In this document: piece by piece, positions 8,714 to 16,831 of the stretch
How the letters are laid out: every line of letters begins with the position of its first letter
Position numbering within the stretch: the stretch's first letter is position 1
NCBI RefSeq assembly: GCF_026420865.1
Contig: NZ_JAPCWC010000003.1
Coordinates: 186,001 to 250,000 of the forward strand
Origin: Novosphingobium clariflavum
GTDB lineage: Bacteria > Pseudomonadota > Alphaproteobacteria > Sphingomonadales > Sphingomonadaceae
Reading direction: 5' to 3'
Length of the DNA: 64,000 nucleotides
Translations under genes and position numbers: made by a program
The notes under the pieces: generated by a model
The model's database searches: none
What the model saw: the letters and a program-made list of their open reading frames with translations, nothing else
Told to the model about the DNA's origin: nothing

Positions 8714-8788
8714 TGGGGCGTCGCCAAGTGGTAAGGCACCGGTTTTTGGTACCGGCATTCGCAGGTTCGAATCCTGCCGCCCCAGCCA
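8714..8788 (+). tRNA. tRNA-Gln (anticodon TTG), CCA encoded
   Basis: The acceptor stem TGGGGCG (8714-8720) pairs with CGCCCCA (8778-8784), followed by discriminator G and an encoded CCA (8786-8788). The anticodon stem CCGGT/ACCGG encloses a seven-base loop with TTG at 8746-8748, reading CAA/CAG Gln codons. The T-arm GCAGG-TTCGAAT-CCTGC is intact. All cloverleaf parts are present, so the gene is functional in appearance. Confidence 0.96.
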
Positions 8789-8897
8789 GGCTCTCCCTGA
8801 CATAGAGCTTTTCCGGCAGGGTTCCTTTCATCACCGATTACGGCACCGGTACGCGGACGACGCCCCGTGGTGAGGCGAAGTCCGCGCGCGCCTGTGC

Positions 8898-9746
8898 TTA
8901 TCCGGCCAGCACGGCGTCGATGTCGGCGGCTGAGTGGCGTTCGCGCACGAAGCCTTCGCCGTTGCGGTTGACGATGCGGCCGCGCTGGATGCCTTTGCGG
9001 GCGGCGAGTTCATTCCCCCAGCGCACGAGATTGGTGTAACTCGGCACCTCGAGGAACGTCGCCGCGTCACCATAGGCGTCGCCGCGCAGGAAGCCGCCAA
9101 ACCAGCCGTAGCAGGCGATGTCGGCGATCGTGTATTCGTCCCCGGCAAGGTAGCGCGAAGCCGCGAGGCGCTTGTCGGCCACATCGAGGATGCGCTTGGT
9201 CTCCATGGCGTAGCGGTTGATCGGGTATTCGTACTTTTCAGGCGCATAAGCGTAGAAATGGCCGAAACCGCCGCCGATCATCGGTGCCGTGCCCATCTGC
9301 CACATCAGCCACGACATGCATTCCGTACGGGCGGGCTGGGTCGCAGGCAGGAACTTTCCGAACTTTTCGGCAAGGTAGAACAGGATCGCGCCGGATTCGA
9401 ACACGCGGACGGGTTCGTCGCCCGAATAGTCGACCAGGGCGGGGATCTTCGAGTTCGGGTTGATCGCCACGAAGCCGGAGCCGAACTGGTCGCCTTTGCC
9501 GATGTCGATCAGCCAGGCATCGTATTCCGCTTCTGCAACGCCCGCTGCGAGCAGTTCCTCGAGCATGATCGTGACCTTCTGGCCATTCGGCGTGCCCAGC
9601 GAGTGAAGCTGCAGCGCATGTTGCCCGCGCGGCAATGCGGCTTCGTGCGTCGCACCGGAGACGGGGCGGTTGGTCTTGGCCCATTCACCGCCATTGTCCT
9701 TGTCCCAGGTCCAGACTTTGGGCGGCGTATAGGAAGATGTGCTCAT
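8898..9746 (-). CDS. yghU: YghU-type glutathione S-transferase / disulfide-bond reductase
   Basis: A 282-residue protein with the extended N-terminus typical of YghU (YTPPKVWTWDKDNGGEWAKTN, then NRPVSGATHE). The thioredoxin fold follows, with INPNSKIPALVD and VFESGAILFYLAEKFG (glutathione-binding ES pair). The C-terminal helical domain ends with TIADIACYGW, the N-capping box. YghU proteins bind two glutathiones and reduce disulfides rather than conjugating. The ATG at 9746 (MSTSSYTPPKVW) matches the family start; an in-frame start at 9863 would add unconserved residues. It is divergent from a TetR gene that may regulate it. Confidence 0.9.
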   Translation of the reverse strand: MSTSSYTPPKVWTWDKDNGGEWAKTNRPVSGATHEAALPRGQHALQLHSLGTPNGQKVTIMLEELLAAGVAEAEYDAWLIDIGKGDQFGSGFVAINPNSKIPALVDYSGDEPVRVFESGAILFYLAEKFGKFLPATQPARTECMSWLMWQMGTAPMIGGGFGHFYAYAPEKYEYPINRYAMETKRILDVADKRLAASRYLAGDEYTIADIACYGWFGGFLRGDAYGDAATFLEVPSYTNLVRWGNELAARKGIQRGRIVNRNGEGFVRERHSAADIDAVLAG

Positions 9747-9983
9747 GGAGAGGGGCTTTCGTGGCTGTGAGGAACAGGGGAGGTAGGTAGCCCGCAGGGA
9801 GGCGGCAACCCATGTTCGCATGTCGTTTTTCACGATGTCGAGCATCGGTGCCGGGGGCGCCATCCGGATGATAATCCCAAAGTGAAATCAGCAATGTGCA
9901 CGAAAAACTAGACGAAAGTATGGGAACTTGGGGCGCCTGCAATCGTTGACAGCGTTCAGGCGGCGGGAGCATTCTGGGAGAGC

Positions 9984-10607
9984 ATGGTTCAAACGATTGA
10001 AAAACGCCGCGGAGCATCGATTGATGGGCATGCGGTACGCCGCCGGAACAAGGGATTTGAGGAAACACATCTTGCCTTGATCGAAACTGCAGTGCGTCTG
10101 GTGTCTGAAAAGGGGCTGGAAGCACTTTCGCTTTCGGAAGTGGCGCGCGTGGCGGGGGTGAACCGGACAACGATCTATTATCACTTCGCGAGCCGTGAGG
10201 CTCTGATCGAGGAAGTGCGCGAGTGGTCGGCCGAGCAACTGGGCAGGGCCTTCGCGTCGTCGCAATCCGCCGAAGAGCGCGCGCGCTACATCACGCGTTT
10301 CGTGCTCGAGAATCCGGATGTGGTCGCGCTGTGGACGGAGGAGTTCCTGTCTCCCGGACGGATCGCCGACCGCTATCCGGCATTCGATGCGATGGCGGCG
10401 GGCTTTGAACGGCATTTCACGACGGACCCGCGAAATGAAGGCATGGACGGGCAAGTCTTTGCCACGTTCCTGCTGGCATGGGCGATGCTGGGGCCGCGTA
10501 TCTATCGCAACAGTGTCCGCCCGGACGTGTCCATCGACGAGACGGTTGAGCGTCTGACCCGCACCCATATGGCGATCCTGCAGCAGAGCGGCATTGTCGA
10601 CATGTGA
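9984..10607 (+). CDS. TetR/AcrR family transcriptional regulator
   Basis: A 207-residue TetR-type regulator. The helix-turn-helix is at about residues 30-75, with SLSEVARVAGVNRTTIYYHFASREALI as a clear recognition helix and YHF turn. An atypical basic N-terminal extension (MVQTIEKRRGASIDGHAVRR) precedes it. The C-terminal domain shows no recognised ligand signature. It is transcribed away from the YghU-type gene across a 237-base gap, so control of that neighbour is a natural guess. A strong hairpin terminator follows about 130 bases downstream. Confidence 0.88.
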   Translation: MVQTIEKRRGASIDGHAVRRRNKGFEETHLALIETAVRLVSEKGLEALSLSEVARVAGVNRTTIYYHFASREALIEEVREWSAEQLGRAFASSQSAEERARYITRFVLENPDVVALWTEEFLSPGRIADRYPAFDAMAAGFERHFTTDPRNEGMDGQVFATFLLAWAMLGPRIYRNSVRPDVSIDETVERLTRTHMAILQQSGIVDM

Positions 10608-10734
10608 GGGCATCTTGAGGACGGCACCAGCCCGCTTGGCGGCAACTTCGGCCTGATCTGTTCGCGATTTGGGCGCCTCGATGGTGCTGCTTATGGGTTT
10701 ACGACCTAAGAGCGTCCGGCGCGTCCGGCGCGGG

Positions 10735-10774
10735 GAAAAAGAAAGGGGCGGTCGCCGTAGCGATCGCCCCTTTC
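10735..10774. terminator. Rho-independent terminator for leftward ilvE
   Basis: A 15-bp stem (10741-10755 with 10760-10774, one G-T wobble) and a CGTA loop. Read leftward it is followed by a T-rich tract (complement of 10735-10745). It lies just past the ilvE stop and may also end the rightward TetR transcript. Confidence 0.8.
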
Positions 10775-10796
10775 TTGTTGATTTGCCCCGATCGGG

Positions 10797-11897
10797 TCAG
10801 GCGATCTTGTGGATCCAGCCGTGCGTGTCGGGGGTTTCGCCGCGCTGGATCGAGACCAGGCGGTTCTTGAGCTTGGCGGTAAGCTGGCCGGGGCCGCCCG
10901 TGCCGATGGTGAAGGCGCCGTCGCGGCCCGAAACCTTGCCGACCGGCGTGACCACCGCGGCGGTGCCGCAAGCGAACGTCTCCACCAGCTTGCCCGAGGT
11001 AGCGTCTTCACGCCATTGATCGAGGCTGTACTTGCCTTCTTCGACCTTGAGGCCTTCCTCGCGGGCGAGCTGCAGCAGGCTGTCGCGGGTGATGCCGGGC
11101 AGGATCGTGCCGGTGAGCGCGGGGGTCAGGAGAGTGCCGTCCTCGAACACGAAGTAGAGGTTCATGCCCCCCAGTTCCTCGATCCACTTGTGCTCGGCTG
11201 CGTCAAGGAAGACGACCTGGTCATGTCCTCGCGAGATCGCCTCGGCCTGCGGTACCAGGCTGGCGGCATAGTTGCCGCCGCACTTGGCCGCACCGGTGCC
11301 GCCGGGGGCAGCGCGGGTGTAGTCCGACACCCAGATCGAAACGGCAGGCGCGCCGGACTTGAAATAGTTGCCGGCTGGGCTGGCGATGACGATGAACTTG
11401 TAGCTCTTGGCCGGACGCACGCCGAGGAAGGCCTCGGTGGCGATCATGAACGGGCGCAGATAGAGCGACGCGCCTTCGGCTGCCGGGATCCAGTCCCGAT
11501 CTGCCTGGACCAGACGTTCGATCGCCTCGATGAACAGCGCTTCGGGCAGTTCGGGCATGGCGAGGCGCTCTGCCGACTTGTTGAAGCGTGCGGCATTGGC
11601 TTCGGGGCGGAACAGCGCGATCGAACCGTCGGCCTGCTTGTAGGCCTTCAGGCCCTCGAAGATTTCCTGGGCATAGTGCAGAACGGCAGCAGCGGGATCG
11701 AGCGCGATCGGCTGACGCGGGCCTACCACGGCATCGTGCCAACCCTTGCCTTCGGTCCATTCGACCACGACCATGTGGTCGGAGAAATTGGTGCCGAAGC
11801 CGGGGTTGGCGAGAATCGCTTCGCGCGTTTCGGCGCTGGTCGGTGCGGGGTGGGGCAGGGTGCTGAAAGTCAGGCCGGCATCGGCGAGCGTCGCCAT
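10797..11897 (-). CDS. ilvE: Branched-chain amino acid aminotransferase
   Basis: A 366-residue fold-type IV PLP aminotransferase of the longer, eukaryote-like BCAT subgroup. It transaminates valine, leucine and isoleucine with 2-oxoglutarate as the last biosynthetic or first degradative step. Visible landmarks are HYAQEIFEGLKAYK, YLRPFMIATE, the PLP lysine in AAKCGGNYAAS, EELGGMNLYFV, and ETFACGTAAVVTPVG. The length fits the family. The gene is monocistronic in appearance, ending at the hairpin 10741-10774. It supplies the same amino acids whose degradation is encoded at 51169-57388. Confidence 0.95.
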   Translation of the reverse strand: MATLADAGLTFSTLPHPAPTSAETREAILANPGFGTNFSDHMVVVEWTEGKGWHDAVVGPRQPIALDPAAAVLHYAQEIFEGLKAYKQADGSIALFRPEANAARFNKSAERLAMPELPEALFIEAIERLVQADRDWIPAAEGASLYLRPFMIATEAFLGVRPAKSYKFIVIASPAGNYFKSGAPAVSIWVSDYTRAAPGGTGAAKCGGNYAASLVPQAEAISRGHDQVVFLDAAEHKWIEELGGMNLYFVFEDGTLLTPALTGTILPGITRDSLLQLAREEGLKVEEGKYSLDQWREDATSGKLVETFACGTAAVVTPVGKVSGRDGAFTIGTGGPGQLTAKLKNRLVSIQRGETPDTHGWIHKIA

Positions 11898-12196
11898 CGA
11901 ACGAAATCCTCTAAACTAAGGTTGCGGGTGCCTCTGAATGAAAATTACGCGCAGCGCAACCGCAAAGTAATTTTGATACTCAACGTTATAGCTTTAGCAC
12001 GGCGCTGAGGGCGGGATAACCCGGGACTCGGCCAAGGCTGCGGCAGCATGCTCTTGCGCCCGGTTTCCAGCGAGGGCCAGTGCGAAATTCGCGCATTCGC
12101 ATGCGAATGCCAGTCGAGTGCGAAAGAAAGCCGAGTGCGAAAGAAAGCCGTGCGTGAAAGAAGGCCCAGTGCGAAAACCACGGAAGCCCAAAATGA

Positions 12197-12230
12197 GAAG
12201 GGCCGCCCCGGTAGCCCGGTGCGGCCCTTC
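12197..12230. terminator. GC hairpin downstream of the leftward short ORF
   Basis: GAAGGGCCGC at 12197-12206 pairs with GCGGCCCTTC at 12221-12230. Read leftward it is followed by CTCATTTTGGG, a weak T-rich tract. It lies about 55 bases after the end of the 12285-12341 short ORF, so that ORF would form a compact transcription unit. Attenuation toward ilvE is an alternative. Confidence 0.5.
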
Positions 12231-12284
12231 GCATGGTCAGCGGCCGGAAGTGCCGCCAGCGAAAGCCTTTATCGCGAATTCAAT

Positions 12285-12341
12285 TCAGCGATAATGCCTC
12301 GCGACGGAAAAAGCCGACCTCTCTGCTGAACCATGAGACAT
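12285..12341 (-). CDS. Candidate 18-aa peptide with an extended Shine-Dalgarno
   Basis: On the minus strand a 15-base match to the anti-Shine-Dalgarno end of 16S rRNA (complement of 12343-12357, containing AAGGAGGTGATCC) lies directly before an ATG at 12341, with the AGGAGG core seven bases away. The frame gives MSHGSAERSAFSVARHYR and a stop. A second ATG at 12334 in another frame gives a 21-residue alternative (12269-12334, MVQQRGRLFPSRGIIAELNS...), but its spacing is poorer. A GC hairpin follows. Such a ribosome site is far stronger than those of neighbouring genes. It could be a leader peptide, a microprotein or a ribosome-binding regulatory RNA; no family is recognised. Confidence 0.45.
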   Translation of the reverse strand: MSHGSAERSAFSVARHYR

Positions 12342-12357
12342 CGGATCACCTCCTTTC

Positions 12358-12677
12358 GCGCTGTTTGAGCCATAGGGCGCCGCTGGTTAAAGCGGCTGGG
12401 CTTCGGGGTGCTTCCGGGCGCGTTTCCCAGGGTCCCTCGGCCCTGTCCAAATGTGTCTCCGATTCCGCAGCGCACAACAAGTCTTGAATTCGATTTTTTT
12501 GCGGTCATTATCGAGGCTTCGGGCCAGTTATCCCCAGCCTTCGAGCCACGCAAAAGCTCGATTCCCGGGGCAGCCAAGTGCGGCCTGAAAGTTCCTGAAA
12601 TTGCTGTATTTTTGCCTCATGAACGGGCTCTGGATCGCGTTTTTGCGGGTCCGCCGAGTCCCGTTCACGAGTGCACG
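12358..12677. other. Intergenic region, probable 5' leader of the short ORF
   Basis: About 320 bases with no conserved coding motif. Read leftward it contains a small perfect hairpin (GCCGCT-loop-AGCGGC near 12383-12400) and purine-rich stretches before the extended ribosome site. It is also the downstream flank of the leftward lipoprotein gene. A promoter for the short ORF should lie here, but no convincing -35/-10 pair was identified. Confidence 0.3.
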
Positions 12678-13223
12678 TTAGCGGCAGTCCTGGACGACGC
12701 GCGTAACCTCGGTCCAACTCGGTACATAAAGTGTCGCGGTGCCGGGCGCTTCGAGGGCGAAGCGGCCCTTGCTGAAAGCCATCGCGTCAAGCAGGGGATC
12801 CCGTGCCGGGATGTCCACCGACAGGCCGGTCGCGCTGGCCGATGCGGGCAGCGTGCGGGCGGTGTCCGAAGTGCGCACCACCAGCGCGGGCGAGCTGGCG
12901 CCGCCGGCGCGGGGGAGGGCGAGGGTTACGGTGCCGGCCTGCCGGTTGCAGCGCAGCGTGACGAGGCCATCTGCAAACGCTGCTGTGCCGGGTCCGGTCA
13001 TCCACCAGTCTCCCGGGGTCTGCGGGGCGTCCTGCCAGTTGGCGGGCGGCGGCGCGGGTGGTTGCGGTTGCTGGGTGGGAGACGGGCGCGGCACGGAGGG
13101 CGGCACTTGCGGCGGGGCGGGGACGCAGGCGGCCAGCACGGCCAGCGCGGTCAGCGGGGCGCCTGCGACAAGTTTGCGGGAGAATGACGGGACGGCTGCG
13201 AGCCGGCGCGGATTTGCCTTCAT
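12678..13223 (-). CDS. Hypothetical lipoprotein with proline-rich linker
   Basis: 181 residues. The N-terminus carries a basic region, a hydrophobic segment and a lipobox ending LAVLAAC (Cys about 33), so it should be acylated and anchored to a membrane facing the periplasm. Residues 34-60 are a Pro-rich linker. The remaining domain contains DWWMTGPGTAAFADGLVTLRC and ends VVQDCR; the two cysteines could pair as a disulfide. No characterised family is recognised. It is divergent from tlyA and no operon partner is evident. Confidence 0.75.
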   Translation of the reverse strand: MKANPRRLAAVPSFSRKLVAGAPLTALAVLAACVPAPPQVPPSVPRPSPTQQPQPPAPPPANWQDAPQTPGDWWMTGPGTAAFADGLVTLRCNRQAGTVTLALPRAGGASSPALVVRTSDTARTLPASASATGLSVDIPARDPLLDAMAFSKGRFALEAPGTATLYVPSWTEVTRVVQDCR

Positions 13224-13270
13224 CGCCCCGGTATGGAATGAGGCGCGCTCCTTCTCAAGTGCGCAAAGTC

Positions 13271-14047
13271 ATGACCAACTCGTCCGAGCCCCGATCTACC
13301 GAAAAGAAAACCCCCACCAAGGGCCGTGTCGACCAGATGCTGGTCGACCGTGGTCTCGTGGAAAGCCGCACGCGTGCGCAGGCCCTGGTGCTGGCCGGGC
13401 TGGTGTTTTCCGGCGAAACCAAGATCGCCAAGCCGGGGCAGAGCATCAAGGCCGATGCCCCGCTGGAAGTGCGTGGGCGCGATCATCCCTGGGTGTCGCG
13501 CGGGGGCATCAAGCTGGCCCATGCCATCGCGCATTTCGAACTCGACCCCACCGGGGTGACCGCGATGGATATCGGCAGTTCCACCGGCGGTTTCACGGAT
13601 GTGCTGCTGACGCACGGCGCCGAACATGTCTTCGCCGTCGATTCAGGCACCAACCAGCTGGCCTGGAAGCTGCGGCAGGATCCGCGCGTCACCGTGCTGG
13701 AGCAGACCAGCGCGCGCATCCTGACGCCAGGCGAAATCGATCGGCCGTGCAGCTGGGTTGTATGCGACGCCAGTTTCATCGCGCTGTCCAAGGTTCTGGA
13801 AGTACCGCTGCGCCTTGCTGCGCCGCAGTGCCGGGTGGTCGCGTTGATCAAGCCGCAGTTCGAAGTGGGGCGCAATGAAGTTGGCAAGGGCGGGGTCGTG
13901 CGCGATCCGGCGCTGCACGAGCGGGTCTGCGCAGAAGTGCGCGACTGGCTGGAAGGCGAGGGCTGGACCATCCAGGGCATCGTCGAAAGCCCGATCAAGG
14001 GGCCGGAAGGAAACGTCGAGTTTCTCATCTCGGCCTCGCGCGGCTAG
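13271..14047 (+). CDS. tlyA: TlyA family rRNA (cytidine-2'-O)-methyltransferase
   Basis: A 258-residue protein with an N-terminal S4 RNA-binding domain (GRVDQMLVDRGLVESRTRAQ, about residues 19-75) and a FtsJ-like methyltransferase domain. The SAM site is MDIGSSTGGFTDVLL, followed by CDASFIALSKVL and LIKPQFEVGR, all diagnostic of the TlyA/hemolysin A family. Mycobacterial TlyA 2'-O-methylates 16S and 23S rRNA; activity of this homologue is inferred. The ATG at 13271 gives MTNSSEPRS and the S4 domain soon after; longer frames read through the divergent promoter. Confidence 0.93.
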   Translation: MTNSSEPRSTEKKTPTKGRVDQMLVDRGLVESRTRAQALVLAGLVFSGETKIAKPGQSIKADAPLEVRGRDHPWVSRGGIKLAHAIAHFELDPTGVTAMDIGSSTGGFTDVLLTHGAEHVFAVDSGTNQLAWKLRQDPRVTVLEQTSARILTPGEIDRPCSWVVCDASFIALSKVLEVPLRLAAPQCRVVALIKPQFEVGRNEVGKGGVVRDPALHERVCAEVRDWLEGEGWTIQGIVESPIKGPEGNVEFLISASRG

Positions 14048-14124
14048 TCTGCGGATGGTCTCGAAGTGACGCGGGCAGGTTTTTACGGCTGCCTTGCATT
14101 GCGTGTTGGCATTTGTCGTACCAC

Positions 14125-14148
14125 AAACCACCACACTTGATGGTTTTT
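14125..14148 (+). terminator. Weak hairpin terminator after tlyA
   Basis: AAACCA (14125-14130) pairs with TGGTTT (14141-14146) and two further T residues follow. The stem is only six base pairs, so termination would be partial. It separates tlyA from tspO. Confidence 0.3.
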
Positions 14149-14171
14149 CCTGATTCGGGGGTTGCCTGGGA

Positions 14172-14726
14172 ATGAACCCGATTGCCTCACCTGCCCAATT
14201 GCGCGCGAGTCTGCTGCGCTGGTCGCTGGTGCTCGTGCCCTTGATCGTGCTGCTGGGCTTTGTGTCCGGCAAGGTGGCCGCAAGCGGGCCGGGCAATGCG
14301 TGGTTCGACGCGCTGGCCAAGCCCGGGATCTATCCGCCGCCGATCGCGTTCGCGATTGTCTGGACCTTGCTCTACGTGATGATGGGCTTTGCGCTGGCGA
14401 TGATCTGCGCAGCGCGCGGCGCGCGCGGTCGCGGCCCGGCGGTGATCGCCTTTGCCGTGCAGTTCGTGCTCAACCTCGCATGGAGCCCGGTGTTCTTCGC
14501 GATGCACCGGATCACCGGAGGGCTGGTGATCCTCGGACTTCTGGTGACGGCGGTGATCATCACCATCCTGCTGTTCGCCCGCGTCCGCCCGGTCGCGGCC
14601 TTGCTGCTGGTGCCTTATCTCGCGTGGATCTGCTTTGCGAGCTACCTGAACTTCGCGTTCCTCCAGCTCAATCCGGACATGGACGGCGCCGAAGGCCCGC
14701 GGGCGGTGGAGCGGTTCGAAATCTAG
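14172..14726 (+). CDS. tspO: TspO/MBR family tryptophan-rich membrane protein
   Basis: 184 residues with five predicted membrane segments, the TspO topology. Family motifs are visible: WFDALAKPGIYPPPIAFAIVWTLLY, VLNLAWSPVFF and PYLAWICFASYLNFAFLQLN. TspO proteins bind porphyrins and other hydrophobic ligands and modulate tetrapyrrole and stress responses; in Rhodobacter TspO affects photosynthesis gene expression. It is about 30 residues longer at the N-terminus than minimal family members. The next gene, ubiK, begins 48 bases downstream. Confidence 0.92.
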   Translation: MNPIASPAQLRASLLRWSLVLVPLIVLLGFVSGKVAASGPGNAWFDALAKPGIYPPPIAFAIVWTLLYVMMGFALAMICAARGARGRGPAVIAFAVQFVLNLAWSPVFFAMHRITGGLVILGLLVTAVIITILLFARVRPVAALLLVPYLAWICFASYLNFAFLQLNPDMDGAEGPRAVERFEI

Positions 14727-14774
14727 CTGCGCGCCCTCTTGCGCGACGGCGCGCAAAGGACCAAATAGCCTGCC

Positions 14775-15023
14775 ATGCAAAGCGAAAACCCTTTCGTCGC
14801 CGATTTCGTGAAGATGATGAACGGCGCTGCCGGCACGCTGGCCGGCGTCGGCCGCGAAGCGCGCGACAATGCGCGCGAGCGTTTCCGTGAATTCCTGGGC
14901 GACATGGACTTCGTCAGCCGCGAGGAATTCGAGGCGGTGAAGGAAATGGCGGCTACCGCGCGCGGTGAGATCGAGGATCTCAAGGCCCGTATCGCCAAGC
15001 TCGAAGGCAAGTCGGGCGAGTGA
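14775..15023 (+). CDS. ubiK: UbiK-family accessory factor (ubiquinone biosynthesis)
   Basis: 82 residues matching the BMFP/UbiK family: an N-terminal amphipathic helix (NPFVADFVKMMNGAAGTLAG), the conserved FVSREEFEAVKEMA, and a C-terminal coiled coil (ARGEIEDLKARIAKLEGK) that forms trimers. In E. coli UbiK binds lipid and UbiJ and assists the aerobic ubiquinone-biosynthesis complex. It precedes recO and leuB in the same direction with short gaps. Confidence 0.88.
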   Translation: MQSENPFVADFVKMMNGAAGTLAGVGREARDNARERFREFLGDMDFVSREEFEAVKEMAATARGEIEDLKARIAKLEGKSGE

Positions 15024-15103
15024 TCGCCGGCAGGGGCAGACTTTGACGAGCCTGCCTCTCATCACCTTGCTTCGCGTTCTCTGAACCCTCACAAGCCGCA
15101 GCC

Positions 15104-15709
15104 ATGCAGTTGCGCGGGTCTGCCATCGTCTGTGCCACCCGTCCTCACGGCGAAACCGCGGCCATCGCCCGGTTGCTGACCGAAGAGGGCGGTCTGGTCG
15201 GTGCCTATGTCGCCGGCGGGCGCGGGCGGCAGCTGCGTCCGGTGCTGATCCCGGGCAATCTTGTCGAAGCCGACTTGCGTTCGAAAAGTGAGGGGCAGCT
15301 GCCTTTCGCGCGGATCGAACTGGTCGAATCTCGCGGGCCTTGGCTCAGCGAGCCGCTGCATTCGGCGGGAATCGCCTGGGTGACCGCGCTCGCCGCCGCC
15401 GCGCTTCCCGAGCGGCAACCGTTTCCCGCGCTATACCAGGCCCTGGCCGCCGTGCTTGACGCGATCTGCGCTGCACCCTCGGCGCGGGGTTGGGTCATGC
15501 CGCTGCTTTCCTTCGAAGTCCTGCTGTTGCGGGAACTGGGCTATGGGGTGCCGGTGGGCCGTCCGGCGGATGACGACTGGGGCGCGATCCTTGCCACTTT
15601 CGACCGGCTCGGTCCCGAGCTTGCGCGCTATCCGCTTGCCGAACGGCGTGGAGACGTTATGGGGGCGCGCGTCCTGCTGCGCGAGCGGCTGGCACGAATT
15701 CACGGTTAA
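15104..15709 (+). CDS. recO: DNA repair protein RecO
   Basis: 201 residues. The N-terminal OB-fold begins with [39 protein letters not shown], typical of RecO, and the helical domain contains [13 protein letters not shown]. RecO loads RecA with RecR during gap repair. It is shorter than E. coli RecO (242 aa) and lacks the C-terminal zinc-binding cysteines seen in some orthologues. It lies between ubiK and leuB, with leuB starting 20 bases after its stop. Confidence 0.9.
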   Translation: MQLRGSAIVCATRPHGETAAIARLLTEEGGLVGAYVAGGRGRQLRPVLIPGNLVEADLRSKSEGQLPFARIELVESRGPWLSEPLHSAGIAWVTALAAAALPERQPFPALYQALAAVLDAICAAPSARGWVMPLLSFEVLLLRELGYGVPVGRPADDDWGAILATFDRLGPELARYPLAERRGDVMGARVLLRERLARIHG

Positions 15710-15729
15710 AGTCCAAGCGGAGAACGTAC

Positions 15730-16773
15730 ATGCGCATCGCGGTATTTGCAGGAGACGGGATCGGTCCCGAGGTCACCGAGCAGGCAGTGCGTGTGCTTCA
15801 GGCGCTTGAACTTCCCGGTCTTGAACTCGTCGAGGGTGACGTCGGCGGTGTTGCCTATCGCAAGCACGGCCATCCGCTGCCCGCCGAAACGCTGGAGATC
15901 GCGCGCTCGGCCGATGCGATCCTGTTCGGCGCGGTGGGCGATTTCTCGTGCGACCATCTGGAACGCCACCTGCGCCCCGAACAGGCCATTCTCGGCCTGC
16001 GCAAGGAGCTGGGCCTCTTTGCCAATTTGCGCCCGGCGCGCGTGTTCCCGGGTCTGGAAGACCTGACCACGCTGCGCGAGGAAGTCGCCGCAACGATCGA
16101 CCTGCTGATCGTGCGCGAGCTCAACGGTGACGTGTACTTCGGCGAGAAGGGCATCCGCACGCTGGAAGACGGCCGCCGTCAGGGCTGGGACATGATGTCC
16201 TACGCCGAAGACGAAGTGCGCCGCATCGCCCATGCCGCTTTCCAGGCGGCGATGACCCGTTCCAAGAAGCTCTGCTCGGTGGACAAGGCCAATGTCCTGG
16301 AAACCTCGCAGCTCTGGCGCGATGTGGTGATTGAGGTGGCCAAGGAATACCCCGAGGTCGAACTCAGCCACATGTACGTCGACAACGCGGCGATGCAGCT
16401 GGTGAAGAACCCCGGCCAGTTCGACGTGATCGTCACCGGCAACCTGTTCGGCGACATTCTTTCCGATCAGGCCTCGATGTGCGTGGGCTCGATCGGCCTG
16501 CTCGCGTCGGCCAGCCTTGCCGAAGGCTCCTATGGCCTTTATGAGCCGATCCACGGTTCGGCGCCGGATATCGCCGGCAAGGGGCTTGCCAATCCGATGG
16601 CGACGATCCTGTCTGCAGCCATGCTGCTGCGCCACTCGCTCGGCCTCGAGGCAGAGGCGGTGCGGATCGAGGCCGCGGTGGCGAAGACGCTGGCCGACGG
16701 GATCAAGGGCGGCGATCTTGGCGGCAGCGCGGGCACCCGCGAGATCGGTGATGCCGTGCTGGCCCGTCTGTAA
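15730..16773 (+). CDS. leuB: 3-isopropylmalate dehydrogenase
   Basis: 347 residues. The N-terminus [15 protein letters not shown], the substrate-binding [13 protein letters not shown] and [12 protein letters not shown], and the metal/NAD region [16 protein letters not shown] with [19 protein letters not shown] identify a decarboxylating dehydrogenase of the leucine pathway. It oxidises 3-isopropylmalate with NAD. Isocitrate or tartrate dehydrogenase relatives are less likely given the [10 protein letters not shown] stretch. It is the last gene of the ubiK-recO-leuB run; the gap to the glycosyltransferase is 58 bases. Confidence 0.95.
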   Translation: MRIAVFAGDGIGPEVTEQAVRVLQALELPGLELVEGDVGGVAYRKHGHPLPAETLEIARSADAILFGAVGDFSCDHLERHLRPEQAILGLRKELGLFANLRPARVFPGLEDLTTLREEVAATIDLLIVRELNGDVYFGEKGIRTLEDGRRQGWDMMSYAEDEVRRIAHAAFQAAMTRSKKLCSVDKANVLETSQLWRDVVIEVAKEYPEVELSHMYVDNAAMQLVKNPGQFDVIVTGNLFGDILSDQASMCVGSIGLLASASLAEGSYGLYEPIHGSAPDIAGKGLANPMATILSAAMLLRHSLGLEAEAVRIEAAVAKTLADGIKGGDLGGSAGTREIGDAVLARL

Positions 16774-16831
16774 TCAGGCGTCTTTGACCGCGACTAAGGT
16801 TTCTTCAGGTTTACCACGTAAAACAGGGCGC

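Noticed and set aside
12343..12357. GGATCACCTCCTTTC as the end of a 16S rRNA gene
   Set aside because: Only 15 bases match and no upstream 16S sequence is present; on the other strand it is an extended Shine-Dalgarno.
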